This document shows positions 12,053 through 23,720 of a stretch of DNA of 64,000 nucleotides, in pieces (position 1 is the stretch's first letter; every line of letters starts with the position of its first letter). The position numbers and the translations under genes were made by a program. Below the pieces are notes generated by a model that saw only the letters and a program-made list of their open reading frames with translations, searched no databases and had not been told where the DNA came from. Origin of the DNA: Hepsetus odoe (lineage: Eukaryota > Chordata > Actinopteri > Characiformes > Hepsetidae); the NCBI GenBank assembly GCA_017165825.1, contig CM029378.1:1390719-1454718 (forward strand). Reading direction: 5' to 3'.

Positions 12053-12203
12053 ACATCTACAGGCATTAAAAAAGCTGTGGCATCTACTCATCGCAGTGCA
12101 TGTTAGAGGCATTGAGGGTCTGCCCTGGGTGTTTGCAAAAAAGCTCTCAACTCCTTGAGCAAGCTCAAAAAGCAACAAAAAAGTCCTCTTCCACTGTCCT
12201 CCA
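10460..12203. other. Intergenic DNA downstream of fads6
   Basis: No supported exon. 11160-11530 is T-rich low-complexity DNA. A poly-C run (12015-12038) followed by CA repeats precedes the fads6 stop on its 3' side. Confidence 0.6.
12015..12054. repeat. Poly-C run followed by (CA)n
   Basis: About 24 consecutive C then about eight CA units, 150 bases downstream of the fads6 stop codon. It would be G-rich on the fads6 transcript strand. Confidence 0.95.
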
Positions 12204-12377
12204 TCACTGGATGCCCACCAGCTCAGTGATTGGTGGAGCCCACACCATCAGCTCCTGGTACTTATGGAAGAACAAACTCAGACGGGAGAGATAACTGTCC
12301 TCCTGATACGGCAAAGACTTCTCCTTCAGGTACTGAGACACTATCGGCTTCACCTGCAGCGAGAGAAAGAGAGAGAG

Positions 12378-12432
<55 letters not shown>

Positions 12433-15400
12433 CTTTAATAGTGATTTATTTTTCATTTGACTTTATTCATTCTTAGTCCAACGTTTACGAGAACCATCCA
12501 TTTTCAAACCTTCCTGCTAAAAAGAACCCCCATCATGTCAGGCTTCCCTTGTGTCTTTGTCTGGGGCAGCGCTGGTCTAGTGGAGAGGGAGGTGGTCCCA
12601 GGATCAGGAGGTCGTGGGTTCAAATCCCAGACCTGTAGGTCGCCCTGAGGTACCACTGAGCGAGGTATTGTCCCCGTCACTGCTCCCTGGGCGCTTTCAA
12701 TAGTTGCTCCTTGCTGCACAGTGTGTCTGAGTCAGCTGCAGAATCTGGTTGTATCTCACTGTGCTGTTTTTCCAGGACAGGAATAGTCACTTTCACTTTG
12801 TTGGCATCTTCCTTGTGCTTGTCCGTGTGTCTTTGTTGATGTCTTCCATGCCCTGCCCTATTCCTGCCCCTTCACAGGTGATTAATTATCCGCCCTTGCT
12901 CCAGGCGTTTAGCATTTAATCTTATTTATCCCCCTGTCTTAGTGGTGGCTTGTTCTCCGTTTTGTCTCTGCCTTGTCTTGTGTCTTCTTCGTCCTTACCT
13001 GGCCTTGCCGAGTCATTGTCACCCTTGTTGTGATTCTTCCTTGTTTCTGTTTTGTTTTTTATTTAATAAAGTTCTGTCTTGAAAACACACTCACGCCCAC
13101 ATCCTGCCCACCAACCCTGACACGTCTCAGTAGTACAGAAAACATTAGACCTCAGTAGTGAGACCAGTTATGTTATATGGGTTGGAGACGGTGGCATTGA
13201 TGAAAAGAAATGAAAACAGTGAATGTGCTGATTTTCCACCTTAAACTATATGAAGCTCGCTGAAATGCTAATGTACTACCTTAAATACTGCAGCGAAACC
13301 ACCTTAAATGATGTTCCACCTTAAATAGTGCAGCAAGACCATCTAAAATAATGATGTTACCCCTAAATTAAATAATATTGGTACACCTTAAATACTGCAT
13401 CGACACCTGTGGAAATACTGATGTACCAACTTAAATACTATAGCGAAACTACCTTAAATACCGATGTACCACCTTAAATACCACAGCAAAATCACCTTAA
13501 ATGCTGAGGTACCACCTTAAATACCGCAGCGAAACCGCTTTAAATAACGATGTTCCGCCTTAAATACGGCATTGACACCACCTTAATAACGATGTACCAC
13601 CTTAAATACAACAGCAAAATCACCTTAAATACTGATGTACCACCTTAAATACAGCAGAGAAACGACCTTAAATAACAATGTTCCACCTTAAATACTGCAT
13701 TGACACCACCTGAGTCAAGGTGGGGCAGTGGCGGTCTAGTGGTGAGGGAGTTGCCCCAGATTGGAAGATTGTGGGTTCGATTCCCTCACCAGAAGGTTGC
13801 CCTGAGGTACCCTTGAGCAAGGTACCGTTCCCGTCACTGCTCCCCGGGTGCTTTCAACAGCTGCCCCCTGCTGTGTGTGGGTGAAATGCAGAGGTGTGAT
13901 TTCGTTGTGGTTCACTGTGTGTTGTGCCATGTTTCACAATGACAAGAATAGTCACTTTCACCTTAAATAATGGTGTTCCACCTTAAATACTGCATAAAAA
14001 CTGTATAAAATAAGGATGTTCCACCTTAAATACTGCTTTGAAACCAGCTTAAAAAATTATGTTCCACCTTAAATACGGCTTTGAAATCAATCATAAATAC
14101 AGATCTTCCACCTTCCACCTTGATGTTCCACCTTCAGGACGAGGCGAAGCAGAAACCTAATCAAAATTCTGACTCGAGACCAAATCATGGGACTTGAGTC
14201 CAGACTTTAATCATCAAACCTGTCTCTTGAAGGGGAACTGTGGAAATTTGGCTTTTTGCCAAACTACGTCTTTAATGATCCGAGCATGGCATTAAACTTC
14301 ATAATCCAAACTGATCTCTAATCCTGAATCTAATCCTGAAGGTCTCATGTGACTAAACCCAGCCGTGCCACAGTGTGAAATCTCTGGTTAAATTCAATAA
14401 GTCAGCAGAACTTATCTTTGATCTGCTTTGAAGAGCTGTGAGATGGAGATCAGATCTTCAGCTTTAATTTTCTGATATTTACATCAAGATTTGTTAAATT
14501 ACACAGAACATAGAACCTTTAGCATAGAACCTTTTTCAAATGAGTAAAAGTATTGGAACATGAGATCATCATTCTGAGTCAAAAAGGATAATTTTATCAA
14601 GTGTCTAACCTTTAAAAAACATTTAGTGAAGTTGGCTACACCAGACTAACATACCTTCAGCACTACAGTCCTCCGTCAGTCAGTCTTCATTCCTCATTTC
14701 TTCAAATTTTTCCTCCCAAAAGTCAGACTTTCTGGTATGTTTAATGTGTTGTTGAGGAACAGTTCTCCAGATCTTCCTGAAGGACAGTGTTGTTGTCTCT
14801 CATTTTCAGTCCAGTCTCTGTACCTGAGCAGTTCTCCAGATCTTCCTGATCTTCTTCTACCTCCAGTTTTAGGGCGTTCTGCCTCTGTTACCCTCGGTTC
14901 ATTCACTTGGGGCTTGGACCAGATTCTGTAAAGCTGCTTTGTGAACAACAGTTGAAAAAAGCGCTTTATAAATAAAACTGAGCTGACCGGGTCTTTGTTG
15001 GTGGACCACTCCTGGGCAGATTGGTCCTGAATGATGTTTTTGGGCTGAAATGTAAAAATGTTTCAAGCAACTCTGAATGTGTGTGTGCTCACCTTCAGGC
15101 ACATGTTGTCGGAGAGTGAGGGGAACAGGTGATGTTCTACATGGCAGTTGATGAGCGAGTGTCCGAAGGTCCAGTCCAGCAGGGGGTTCCTGGGCAGGTT
15201 CAGGACACCGTGACTCATCTGGTAGATCCGCTTAGGTCTCCGAGTGGGAGAGAACATCGGCAACCCAATGTGCTGCACACAGATATACAAATAAAGTGTT
15301 TACTTCCAATGAAAGCAACATGCTCTCTTAATATTCCATATTTATAAAAACTTTTTATAAAATGCAAAAAGGGATCCATTTCCGTCAAAGTCTTCTGCTA

Positions 15401-16020
15401 GCATTCCAACGCAACAAACTGTCCTTTGTTCGTTTCATTTTTGGAGGTGTAGTAGGGAAGGTAGTGAAGATGTCACGCTGTTATTAACGAGTGTTGCAGT
15501 GTAGTGACACTTGGATACGAACGTCTGCCAAATGAAGTAATGCTGGTGACCGAAGTAGCTATCAAGCTGTCGTAGATATGAATTCAGTTTTCTTGTAATG
15601 TCAAACAATTAACTGTGTTGGTGAAATAGCCACACCTAGCCTTTGGAGCTCGTGGAGGAAACGGGGAGAACATGCAAACTCCACAGAGAAATTAGCCAGA
15701 CTGGGAATCGAACCCACAACCTTCTCAATGTGTGGATAAAAGTATATATATATATAGATATAGATAAATATAGAATTATATAGATTGACACAAATACACA
15801 AATGTTTCAGCGTATCAGCAAAAACTGACACAAATACCACACGGGATCAGCACCAGCACACAATACGTCCCAGGCTGGGAAAATCATGCATGGATTGTTC
15901 TTTTCTGAATGAACTCTGTGAACCAAAGCCGAGGTTAACCTCCTAACCCTGACCACTGGGAACCCGCCGAGAACAAAGCAGCTTTAAGGGCAAAGAGGGA
16001 GAGAAGGAGAGAGGGAGAGG

Positions 16021-16084
<64 letters not shown>

Positions 16085-17434
16085 ATTCCATGCTCTGCCC
16101 ACAAATTCTTTCATAGCTACTGTATCCAGGCTGGACTGAACTGTAAGGAGTGTCCTGGCCGATGTCATGAGAAAGTGTAGCACCAGTTTCTGTCCAAATG
16201 CCCAAATTTTAGTGTTAATTTAAGACTGTATTTATTCTGAAGTGAAGAGCAGGGCTAAACCTAATAACCTGACTTTCGATAAATAATTTAGATTATTTCT
16301 GTGAAAAAGTGATCAAAACAAAGCAAATTTTGTTCTGAAAACTTCCCAATGATTTTCTCCAAATGTGGAGACCCGCATGGTGGGCAGTTTATGTACTTAC
16401 TGACTTCAAACCAGATACTCCACCATCTGAGTCGACTATCTTCTTGATCAAATCCACCATCATCAGACTCGTCTTCCTAAAGAATGGTTCTTTACCGTTA
16501 TAGATCACCTTCATGATCTGCTGACACAAATCGAGACCAACCGAAGCTTCACCAACACAACTGCTATCAACCGCTTCAAACCTTTTAATGAACCTTAAAC
16601 TACAGACTGTACTATCAGCTTAAAACCTTTTAACTCCAACTACAGACTCTACTATCAGCTTCAAACCTTTTAATGATCAACTACAGACTCTACTATCAGC
16701 TTCAAACCTTTTAATGATGAACTCCAACTACAGACTCTACTATCAGCTTCAAACCTTTTAACTCCAACTACAGACTCTACTATCAGCTTCAAACCTTTTA
16801 ATGCCAACTACAGACTCTACTATCAGCTTCAAACCTTTTAATGACCAACTACAGACTCTACTATCAGCTTCAAACCTTTTAATGATGAACTCCAACTACA
16901 GACTCTACTATCAGCTTCAAACCTTTTAACGACCAACTACAGACTCTACTATCAGCTTCAAACCTTTTAATGATGAACTACAGACTCTACTATCAGCTTG
17001 AAAGCTTTTAATGAACAACTACAGACTCTACTATCAGCTTCAAACCTTTTAACGATCAACTACAGACTCTACTATCAGCTTCAAACCTTTTAACGATCAA
17101 CTACAGACTCTACTATCAGCTTGAAAGCTTTTAATGAACAACTACAGACTCTACTATCAGCTTCAAACCTTTTAATGATGAACTCCAACTACAGACTCTA
17201 CTATCAGCTTCAAACCTTTCAACTCCAACTACAGACTCTACTATCAGCTTGAAAGCTTTTATCGAACTCCAACTACAGGAATTCCAACTACAGCTTCATT
17301 TCTACTGAACACAGACTGTTTTGCCAACCAGCACTTATATCTGTTTATTCTCTTTAATGCTGAATATTACACTTCTTTAAGTGATGTCATGTTTTATCTT
17401 CTTGATTTTCTGGTGTGTGTGTGTGTTGTGTGCG

Positions 17435-17481
<47 letters not shown>

Positions 17482-17679
17482 CTCGTCACCTGGAAGATGT
17501 TGACGTGGATGTAAGGAAGGGAGAACATGGCTCTGCTCAGCAGCATCACCAGCAGAGCTGAACTGCACTCCAGCCCAGATACACACCTCAGCAGCACAAA
17601 CTGAGCATACACACCTGCACACACACACACCACCGTACGCACAACCACCCAGAGAGGCTGTCCCTTTAGTTGGCCTAAA

Positions 17680-17753
<74 letters not shown>

Positions 17754-20652
17754 CAATTTGTTGTGTTCACAGTGACAAATAGTCACTTTCACTTTGTTGT
17801 CATAGACATAAGGTTTAAGGAAACTATGAAAAATGAAATATGGGCACTTTAAAGTAAGGAAGTAAGGATGCAGATCTTGAGTAAGTCACTCACCCATGGC
17901 GACGATGGGTGTGATGATGGGAACCGCAAGTGGGGCGATGAACAGGTACACAGTGCGGGGCAGGAAGGGCACTTTCCATGTGCTGGAGTCTCCCAGACCA
18001 ATAACATTAGTGTGAGCGTGATGCATCTTCACATGAGCCTTCACACCCGCTCTCGCAGTGAACGATCCACACACCTGAGAGCACGCACACACACACACAC
18101 ACACACACACAGGTGTAGAGGTGCTTTCTTCATCACATCTAAACGGTCTGGACAGGAGTTCCTCATGTTCTTTTGCCTTATTTTTCCATTCTCGGAGTCA
18201 TAAAGATGTGAGTAGCTGGACTTCGGGGTGGAACTATGGATGATTTGATGGGTTAAACTGGGAAAATGTATGAATGTCCATGAAACTGGTGATAATTTTA
18301 CAATTATTTGTTTCATCTTGTGTTAAAATGTTAGGCTCCATCCCGCCCCCGGCTGGGTTAAGTACCTCAGATGATGGCCTTTTCTCACCTCGATGAAGAA
18401 GATGGCCCAGAACTGCCCCCAGGATGCTGATTCACTCAAAGCTCCATGACTGGCCAGGTGTGTTCCCTTCACTGTTATTACTGCATGAGCCACGCCCATC
18501 ACCAGCAAACCCAGTCCAAAACACACCACCTGAGCAGAGCCCAACAGCAAGAACGCTGAGAGAAAGAGAGAGAGAGAGAAACAAGTACACAATAAGGAAA
18601 CCAACAGAAAATCTGAAAAGCAAATATCTTCTTCTTTAGATCTTAAGATTAATTCCCAGTCTATGTGTGTTTCCTCCAGGAGCTCCAGTGTCCTCCCATC
18701 ATCCAAAAACACATCAGGTGGACTAGAGATGCTAAATTACCCCCTACACTCTCAGAACAAAGGGCCCAAGGTGTTACTAAGGTTACACCTGCAGTACCTT
18801 TAGTTAGTGAAACTATAGCATGGTGCAAAAGTCTTGAGGCCCTCATTTCTGTATATACTGGAGGGAATCATCTCGTTGGTGCAAAAAGACATTCAGCCTG
18901 ACCTTCATCAGACTGAGGATTAAATGAAAGAAACAGGAACAGATGTTTTGGTGCTCCAGATTGCAAAATGGCTAAAGATACAAGGTTCTAGATAAAGGGA
19001 TTCCATCCACTCAGTGTTCAACATCAGCAGTGAACGAATCACCTGATCATCTGGAATCATCTGCTCTTGTTTCTTCACTGCTTCATGTCTTAAGTTAGAA
19101 GCTTTGTTCTGCTTGAAGGTTCAGACGTAGATCACTGTGTGGATTAACCAACGCAGAACTATCAAACTGCTCAGGTACAGAGACTGGACTGAACATGAGA
19201 GACAACAACACTGTCCTTCAGGAAGATCTGGAGAACTGCTCAGGTACAGAGACTGGACTGAACATGAGAGACAACAACACTGTCCTTCAGGAAGATCTGG
19301 AGAACTGTTCCTCAACAAGACATTCATAATACAAGACAGTTTGGAGGCAAAATATGAAGGAATGAGGGTTGGCTCAAGACTTTTGAAGAGAACTGTAAAT
19401 CACCCTACTGGAGGTGTATTTTTAAGGTGGACGGACTCTGTGCGTCTCATCCAGAGCCCAGCTTGTTTTTAGTTTTGCTGTTATTATAAAGCATTAGGCG
19501 ATGAAAAGGTGCAAATCTGTTCTTTTTCCTCAAAAACAGGATTTATTTCAACAGGTTTTATTTCTCCCCAGCACTTTTAAAGCACTTTAAATTATTAAAA
19601 TGTGCATTCCTTTACATTTAGAACATGCCATGTGGAATGTACCTTGACCCAGTGGTTAGGAAAATGGATGGATGGATGGATGGATGGATGACTAATTTAC
19701 AATCATGTAATAAAACATTATTTGGCAGCAACTTTATATAGCCTTATATAATAAAACACTGAAATAGAGGGGAAAAGACTGAAGAGTCAATTTACATTTC
19801 ACCATCCCCTCAATAGAAACAACAGCCCTCTATTTCTCTCTCCTTCACACAAGCACTCTTCTTACACTCTCAATGCATCTCTCTCTCTCTCTCTCGCTCT
19901 CTCTCTCTCTCTGGCCTTCTCTGCATTCTGACCCAGATGTGGAGCCGGAGCTACAAGATTAAGATCTCTAAGACTACAAGTCAATATTCACCAAAGCTTT
20001 TCTGTAAACACGTCCCGCTCCAACCTCCTCCAGATCTTGTGGGTGTGTGGTTTATGTGTGGGTGTGGTTAAGGACACAGTAGGACTTACTGTCAGCATGA
20101 ACTAAACTTCAGTTTTTTTACACCACAGGGTGTTTTCAGGAGCTGAACTAGAATCAGTCCTAAATACCGAGGAATCTGATCCCAGATCAGATGAACAGCA
20201 GCTCTGGGGTTTGAGTTTAGTTGATGTTTGTATCTGACAGTAAGTCCTACTGTGTCCTCAACCACGCCCACAAGTCTTCACCTTAATGTAGATCTGGAGG
20301 ACGTCTACGTGGGACGTGTTTACAGAAGAGATTTGGGTGAATGTTGATTTCTAGTGCTGATTTGCAGCTCCAGATCTGAACTCAAAAAGAAAAAAAAGAA
20401 AAATGAAAACCCTGTACCAGTAAAACCTGATTCCTTTACAGCAGAGCTCAGTCCCCCGTGCAGTTCATTATTGGTTTGTCTCAAAAGCTGCAAAGGACCT
20501 GAGGTGATTGTGTGGGGTTGGGGGGACCCACTGGGACAACCAGTCTCCATGACGACCAGAGAAACTAGAGCTTCCAAAAAAAGTCTGGACTGTCAGTGGT
20601 CAAAGAGCTCAGGTGTCAGCTAGACAGGCACACACACACGCACACACACACG

Positions 20653-20689
<37 letters not shown>

Positions 20690-21934
20690 AAAAGCCACAT
20701 TTGTTTATTTGTAGTGAAGTATATAAATAAGCAAAAGAACAGAAGAAAGTGTTTGTGTCTTCATTGCCTCCCTCTCCCCCATCACTCAGTAGAACTGTCC
20801 TCTCTCTCTCTGGGTGTGTAGGGTGGTCCTCCCTCTCCCCCATCACTCAGTAGAACTGTCCTCTCTCTCTCTGGGTGTGTAGGGTGGTCCTCCCTCTCCC
20901 CCATCACTCAGTAGAACTGTCCTCTCTCTCTCTGGGTGTGTAGGGGGGTCCTCCCTCTCCCCCATCACTCAGTAGAACTGTCCTCTCTCTCTCTCTGGGT
21001 GTGTAGGGCGGTCCTCCCTCTCCCCCATCACTCAGTATTACTGTCCTCTCTCTCTCTGGGTGTGTAGGGTGGTCCTCCCTCTCCCCCATCACTCAGTAGA
21101 ACTGTCCTCTCTCTCTCTGGGTGTGTAGGGTGGTCCTCCCTCTCCCCCATCACTCAGTAGAACTGTCCTCTCTTTGCTTCCCAATGCAAATTTCAGCATC
21201 TTTAACTCTGACACCTCCAGCTCCACCTCCTGCTTTTTTGTCAATGCTACTATCTCCAACCCATATAACATAGACGGTCTCACTACTGTCTTCTAAACCT
21301 TCCCTTTCTCTCTCGCTGATCCCCGTCTGTCACACCCATTCCAACCTGCCTGCCTCCTCTCTTCCACACTCGCCGCCACTCTGAACTGTCCACCCAGAGT
21401 ATTTAAACTCCTCCCCCTTCACCTCCTCTACTCCCTCCATCCTCACCACTCTGCTTTCCTCCCTTTCATTCACACTCATGTATTCTGTCTTTGTCCAACT
21501 CACTTTCATTCCTCTCCTCTCTAAAGCAGATCTCCACCTCTCCAGGTTTCTCCTCAAGTTGCTCCCTGCTCTCACTGCAGATCATCTGCAAACATCAAAG
21601 TCCATGGGGACTCTTATCTAACTTAGTCTGTGAACCTGTTCATTAACAAGTCAGAATGGGCTCAACGCTGATCCTAGAACATGATACTACTAACTAATTC
21701 AGTAAATCTTACAATTTAATCTTAATTTCCATCTCATTTCCAGTCATGCTTCTCTAGTGTGTGTGAAGGTCACTGCAATGTTCTCAAGAACAGAAGGGAC
21801 CTTGAGGAACAAATCCTGATTTCACATCATAACTATTCACACAATAATCATGACCATCGTAATCAAGGACATAAATCATCTCAAATAAGGATTTAAAGGT
21901 TAAGTGAGATCAAAGGCAGAGAAGAGGTGACCTC

Positions 21935-21972
<38 letters not shown>

Positions 21973-22168
21973 CTGCAGGCAGGCTAATGAAGGCCATGGC
22001 CAGGATGCTGCAGTCTATTCCTCTCCTCTCCCACCAGCTGCTCTCCTTCACTGTTTTCTGCACCAGTCGGCTCAGCTCCATCATCAGCGTCTCTCTGTCC
22101 TCCTCTCCTCTCTGCTCCGGCCGCTCCATCTCTCTTTCCCTCCATTCCTCTGGGACCTTCTTCTGCAT
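12204..22168 (-). CDS. fads6: Fatty acid desaturase 6
   Basis: Six coding exons on the minus strand: 21973-22168, 18389-18555, 17894-18074, 17490-17674, 15093-15272 and 12204-12353, giving 352 residues with phases matching at every junction. All three histidine boxes are present: HLASH in exon 2, HVKMHH in exon 3 and HVEHH in exon 5. The C-terminus ends WAPPITELVGIQ, as I recall for mammalian FADS6. Hydrophobic segments surround the boxes, so this is a multi-pass membrane desaturase of the di-iron type. There is no cytochrome b5 domain, as usual for FADS6, whose substrate is not established. The start chosen is the Met of MQKKVPEEW; an in-frame upstream Met at 22229-22231 would add 21 residues. 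Nearly every exon is bordered by CA or CT tracts. mat1a starts 2.6 kb away in the opposite direction. Confidence 0.95.
12362..12428. repeat. (GA)n microsatellite at fads6 exon 6 acceptor
   Basis: On the fads6 strand this is a CT tract starting within ten bases of the acceptor CTGCAG. It acts as an unusually long pyrimidine tract. Confidence 0.9.
12561..12798 (+). repeat. tRNA-derived SINE, family A
   Basis: Full-length-like copy with GGTCTAGTGG, GTGGGTTCAAATCCC, TGCTCCCTGGGCGCTTTCAA and a TAGTCACTTTCACTT end. It lies in fads6 intron 5. Confidence 0.8.
13136..13225 (+). mobile_element. RTE-like fragment
   Basis: AGTGAGACCAGTTATGTTAT and TATGGGTTGGAGACGGTGGC match the 3' RTE segment. The copy is truncated after about 90 bases. 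Confidence 0.65.
13230..14130. repeat. Degenerate CACCTTAAATA minisatellite, split by a SINE
   Basis: Many alternating units of CACCTTAAATACTGCAGCGA and CACCTTAAATAATGATGTTC. A family A SINE (13721-13963) sits inside the array, with units resuming on its far side. It lies in fads6 intron 5. Confidence 0.8.
13721..13963 (+). repeat. tRNA-derived SINE, family A, inserted in a minisatellite
   Basis: Full-length-like: GGCAGTGGCGGTCTAGTGG head, GTGGGTTCGATTCCC B-box, TAGTCACTTTCAC end. The CACCTTAAATA array flanks it on both sides. Confidence 0.85.
14696..14985 (-). mobile_element. MITE fragment with 69-bp unit, joined to another repeat tail
   Basis: 14740-14850 contains the 69-bp unit (CAGTTCTCCAGATCTTCCTG... 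TCTCTGTACCTGAG) of the minisatellite MITE. 14880-14985 ends with GTAAAGCTGCTTTGTGAACA and GCGCTTTATAAATAAAACTG, a separate common teleost repeat end. Confidence 0.6.
15608..15735 (-). repeat. SINE family C fragment
   Basis: Minus-strand copy with GGTTCGATTCCC head and GGAGTTTGCATGTTCTCCCC, ending near the fads6 exon 5 side of intron 4. Confidence 0.6.
16020..16081. repeat. (GA)n microsatellite
   Basis: Uninterrupted GA run of about 25 units within fads6 intron 4. Confidence 0.95.
16580..17285. repeat. Minisatellite in fads6 intron 4, about 41 nt
   Basis: About 17 units of ACTACAGACTCTACTATCAG and CTTCAAACCTTTTAATGA, with spacer variants GATCAA, CTCCAA, GACCAA and GATGAACTCCAA changing the unit length. 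Units are highly homogeneous, which suggests recent expansion. Confidence 0.95.
17412..17484. repeat. (TG)n tract abutting fads6 exon 4 donor
   Basis: The repeat begins within about six bases of the exon 4 GTGACG donor on the minus strand. Together with the CT/GT tract at 17675-17752 it brackets the exon. Confidence 0.9.
17675..17752. repeat. Compound CT/GT tract at fads6 exon 4 acceptor
   Basis: On the minus strand the intron ends with about 25 CT units, then GT units and TTTTAG. The 3' splice site is made almost wholly of microsatellite. Confidence 0.9.
18655..18770 (+). repeat. SINE family C fragment
   Basis: Middle part of the repeat only: GTGTTTCCTCCAGGAGCTCC, then ACACATCAGGTGGACTAGAG. 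It lies next to the MITE at 18814. Confidence 0.6.
18814..19397 (+). mobile_element. MITE with Tc1-like TIRs and internal 69-bp minisatellite, most complete copy
   Basis: The left end reads TATAGCATGGTGCAAAAGTC and the right end, reverse complemented, reads TACAGTTCTCTTCAAAAGTC, followed in both by TTGAG. These are imperfect terminal inverted repeats with TA at each edge. Inside are a unique left part, then two 69-bp units (CTCAGGTACAGAGACTGGAC... GGAAGATCTGGAGAACTG), then a short right part. No transposase is encoded, so it is non-autonomous. It lies in fads6 intron 1. Confidence 0.8.
19931..20380. mobile_element. Foldback (long inverted repeat) element
   Basis: The left arm 19931-20118 and right arm 20205-20380 are imperfect reverse complements sharing TCTGTAAACACGTCCC, TCCTCCAGATCT, GACACAGTAGGACTTACTGT and CAACTAAAC-like blocks. 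The centre holds about 85 bases. A partial relative lies at 52515-52625. No protein is encoded. Confidence 0.8.
20631..20685. repeat. (CA)n microsatellite
   Basis: CA repeat with a few CG interruptions in fads6 intron 1. Confidence 0.95.
20767..21172. repeat. 61-nt minisatellite
   Basis: About seven units beginning CCTCCCTCTCCCCCATCACT and ending GGGTGTGTAGGGTGGT, spaced 61 bases (20767, 20828, 20889). The array adjoins an RTE-like 3' fragment. Confidence 0.9.
21173..21625 (-). mobile_element. RTE-like retrotransposon fragment
   Basis: The minus strand encodes stretches such as SWTKTEYMSVNERE and RPSMLYGLEIVALTKKQEVE followed by LEVSELKML, typical of RTE-type reverse-transcriptase C-termini. 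Frames are broken. Confidence 0.8.
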
Positions 22169-22254
22169 GTCACACACACTCACACATTCACGTGAACGTA
22201 CATCCTTCACACACTCAGCATGGTGAGACATGTCTTACACTGAGAAGCAGTGTA

Positions 22255-22256
22255 AA

Positions 22257-22303
<47 letters not shown>

Positions 22304-22310
22304 CTCTCTC
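22255..22310. repeat. (CT)n microsatellite
   Basis: CT run just upstream of the fads6 start region. Confidence 0.9.
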
Positions 22311-22429
22311 TCCTCCCTCTTTGTCTTTCACAACCTGCCACTCTGTCCTCCCTTCCTCTTGATTTTGTTCCCACAGTAGGAAAGCTTATAAAGCAGCCAG
22401 AGCCAGCCGTCTTGGATCTCTCTCTCTCA

Positions 22430-22439
<10 letters not shown>

Positions 22440-22490
<51 letters not shown>
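22440..22490. repeat. (CA)n microsatellite
   Basis: CT run continuing into about 22 CA units, in the fads6-mat1a intergenic region. Confidence 0.95.
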
Positions 22491-23384
22491 GATTCTGCTT
22501 TTGTCGCCTCATGAATTCTTTATGTGCCCACCCCCTCTCCCCCCCTGTTCCTCTTTCACTGGCTGTTTGGGGCAGTTGGGAAGGGAAAGTGTGTGAGAAG
22601 AGAGAGAATGAGAGAAAGAATAAGGGAGGAATCCAATCAGCATCTATTGGATGTGCTGGACAGAATCCAGTCAATGGACTTAAATGGACCACCTCCCAAG
22701 TTACAGCACTTACAGGATCTGCTGCTGGTCCAGAACTGTTCAGTGAATTCAATGTCCAGAACTAATCCTCCAACATCAGTGACCTCACTTACGCTCTCGT
22801 GGCTGAATGCAATCTTATCCTTGCTGCAATGTTCCAGCATTTAGTCTTAAGCATGACCTGAAAGGTAGTTACTGCAGCAAAGAGGAGACTAATCACCAGC
22901 TGTTAATCCTCTAGATTTCAGAAGCCACACTGGGCAGCCTGATAAAATGCATTACTCCATTGCTCCACAAGGTGGCAGGACTTCTTTCTGACGAGAGTAA
23001 GGTCAGTGGAGGTCACTGGGTTTGTTCAAGAAAAACTGAGCTTCACCTGTTACCCTTGGAGGAGAAGCTGAGAAGATAGCTGTGAAACCAACGTCTCAAT
23101 GTCTGCATATCAGGTGCAGGTTTTTGATGCAAGCTTACATTTTGACATGGTGCTTAGTGCTGTTGTCTCCCAGTGAGATGGTTCTGGGTTTGATTCTGTC
23201 CAGGGCTGTGAAAGGCTACAGTAACTCTGCCCCAGTGGTCAAGATAAGCTGCTGAGGCAATGGATGGATAGTTGGATGTGGAAAGTAATAATCACTTAGA
23301 CTTCTACAGTTTTCCTTTCTTACCCAGAAGGTCTTGTAAGAGACAGGACTTTCCAGTTGGTGTTATTAGATAGAATATGTCCCA

Positions 23385-23720
23385 AGTCCAGTATTGTGTA
23401 AAAGCCACCCCTATCCAACTCTAATTTCATAATATTTACTTTCAAAAGATCCAGACTTTCTTGCATTTTAATATATTATTGAGGAACAGTTCTCTCATAT
23501 TCAGTCCAGTCTCTGTACCTGAGCAGTTCTCCAGATCTTCCTGAAGGACAGTGTTGTTGTCTCTCATTTTCAATACAGTCTCTGTACCTGAGCAGTTTGA
23601 GACTTTCTTGTGTTTTTAATGTTGAGGAATAGTTCTGCAGATCTTCCTGAAGGATCATGTTTTTTCTCTCATTTTCTGTCCAGTCTCTGTACCTGAGCAG
23701 TTTCAGAAGCAGTGTGGGAT
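23385..23720 (-). mobile_element. Minisatellite MITE copy, degenerate
   Basis: Contains CAGTTCTCCAGATCTTCCTG and TCTCATTTTCAATACAGTCT units of the 69-bp repeat, interrupted by right-end sequence (GACTTTCTTGTGTTTTTAAT). Related sequence may continue to about 23930. Confidence 0.7.

Noticed and set aside
17377..17792. Long open frames with runs of SLSLSL and HTHTHT
   Set aside because: Microsatellite translations; only the part 17490-17674 is real fads6 coding sequence.
19121..19472. Open frames on both strands with repeated LLRYRDWTEHERQQ and LSSSPDLPEGQC
   Set aside because: They translate the 69-bp minisatellite of a MITE seen at many sites; the frame is kept only because 69 is divisible by three.
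20767..21172. Regularly spaced 61-nt repeats resembling a CRISPR array
   Set aside because: The whole unit is repeated with no unique spacers and the genome is vertebrate.
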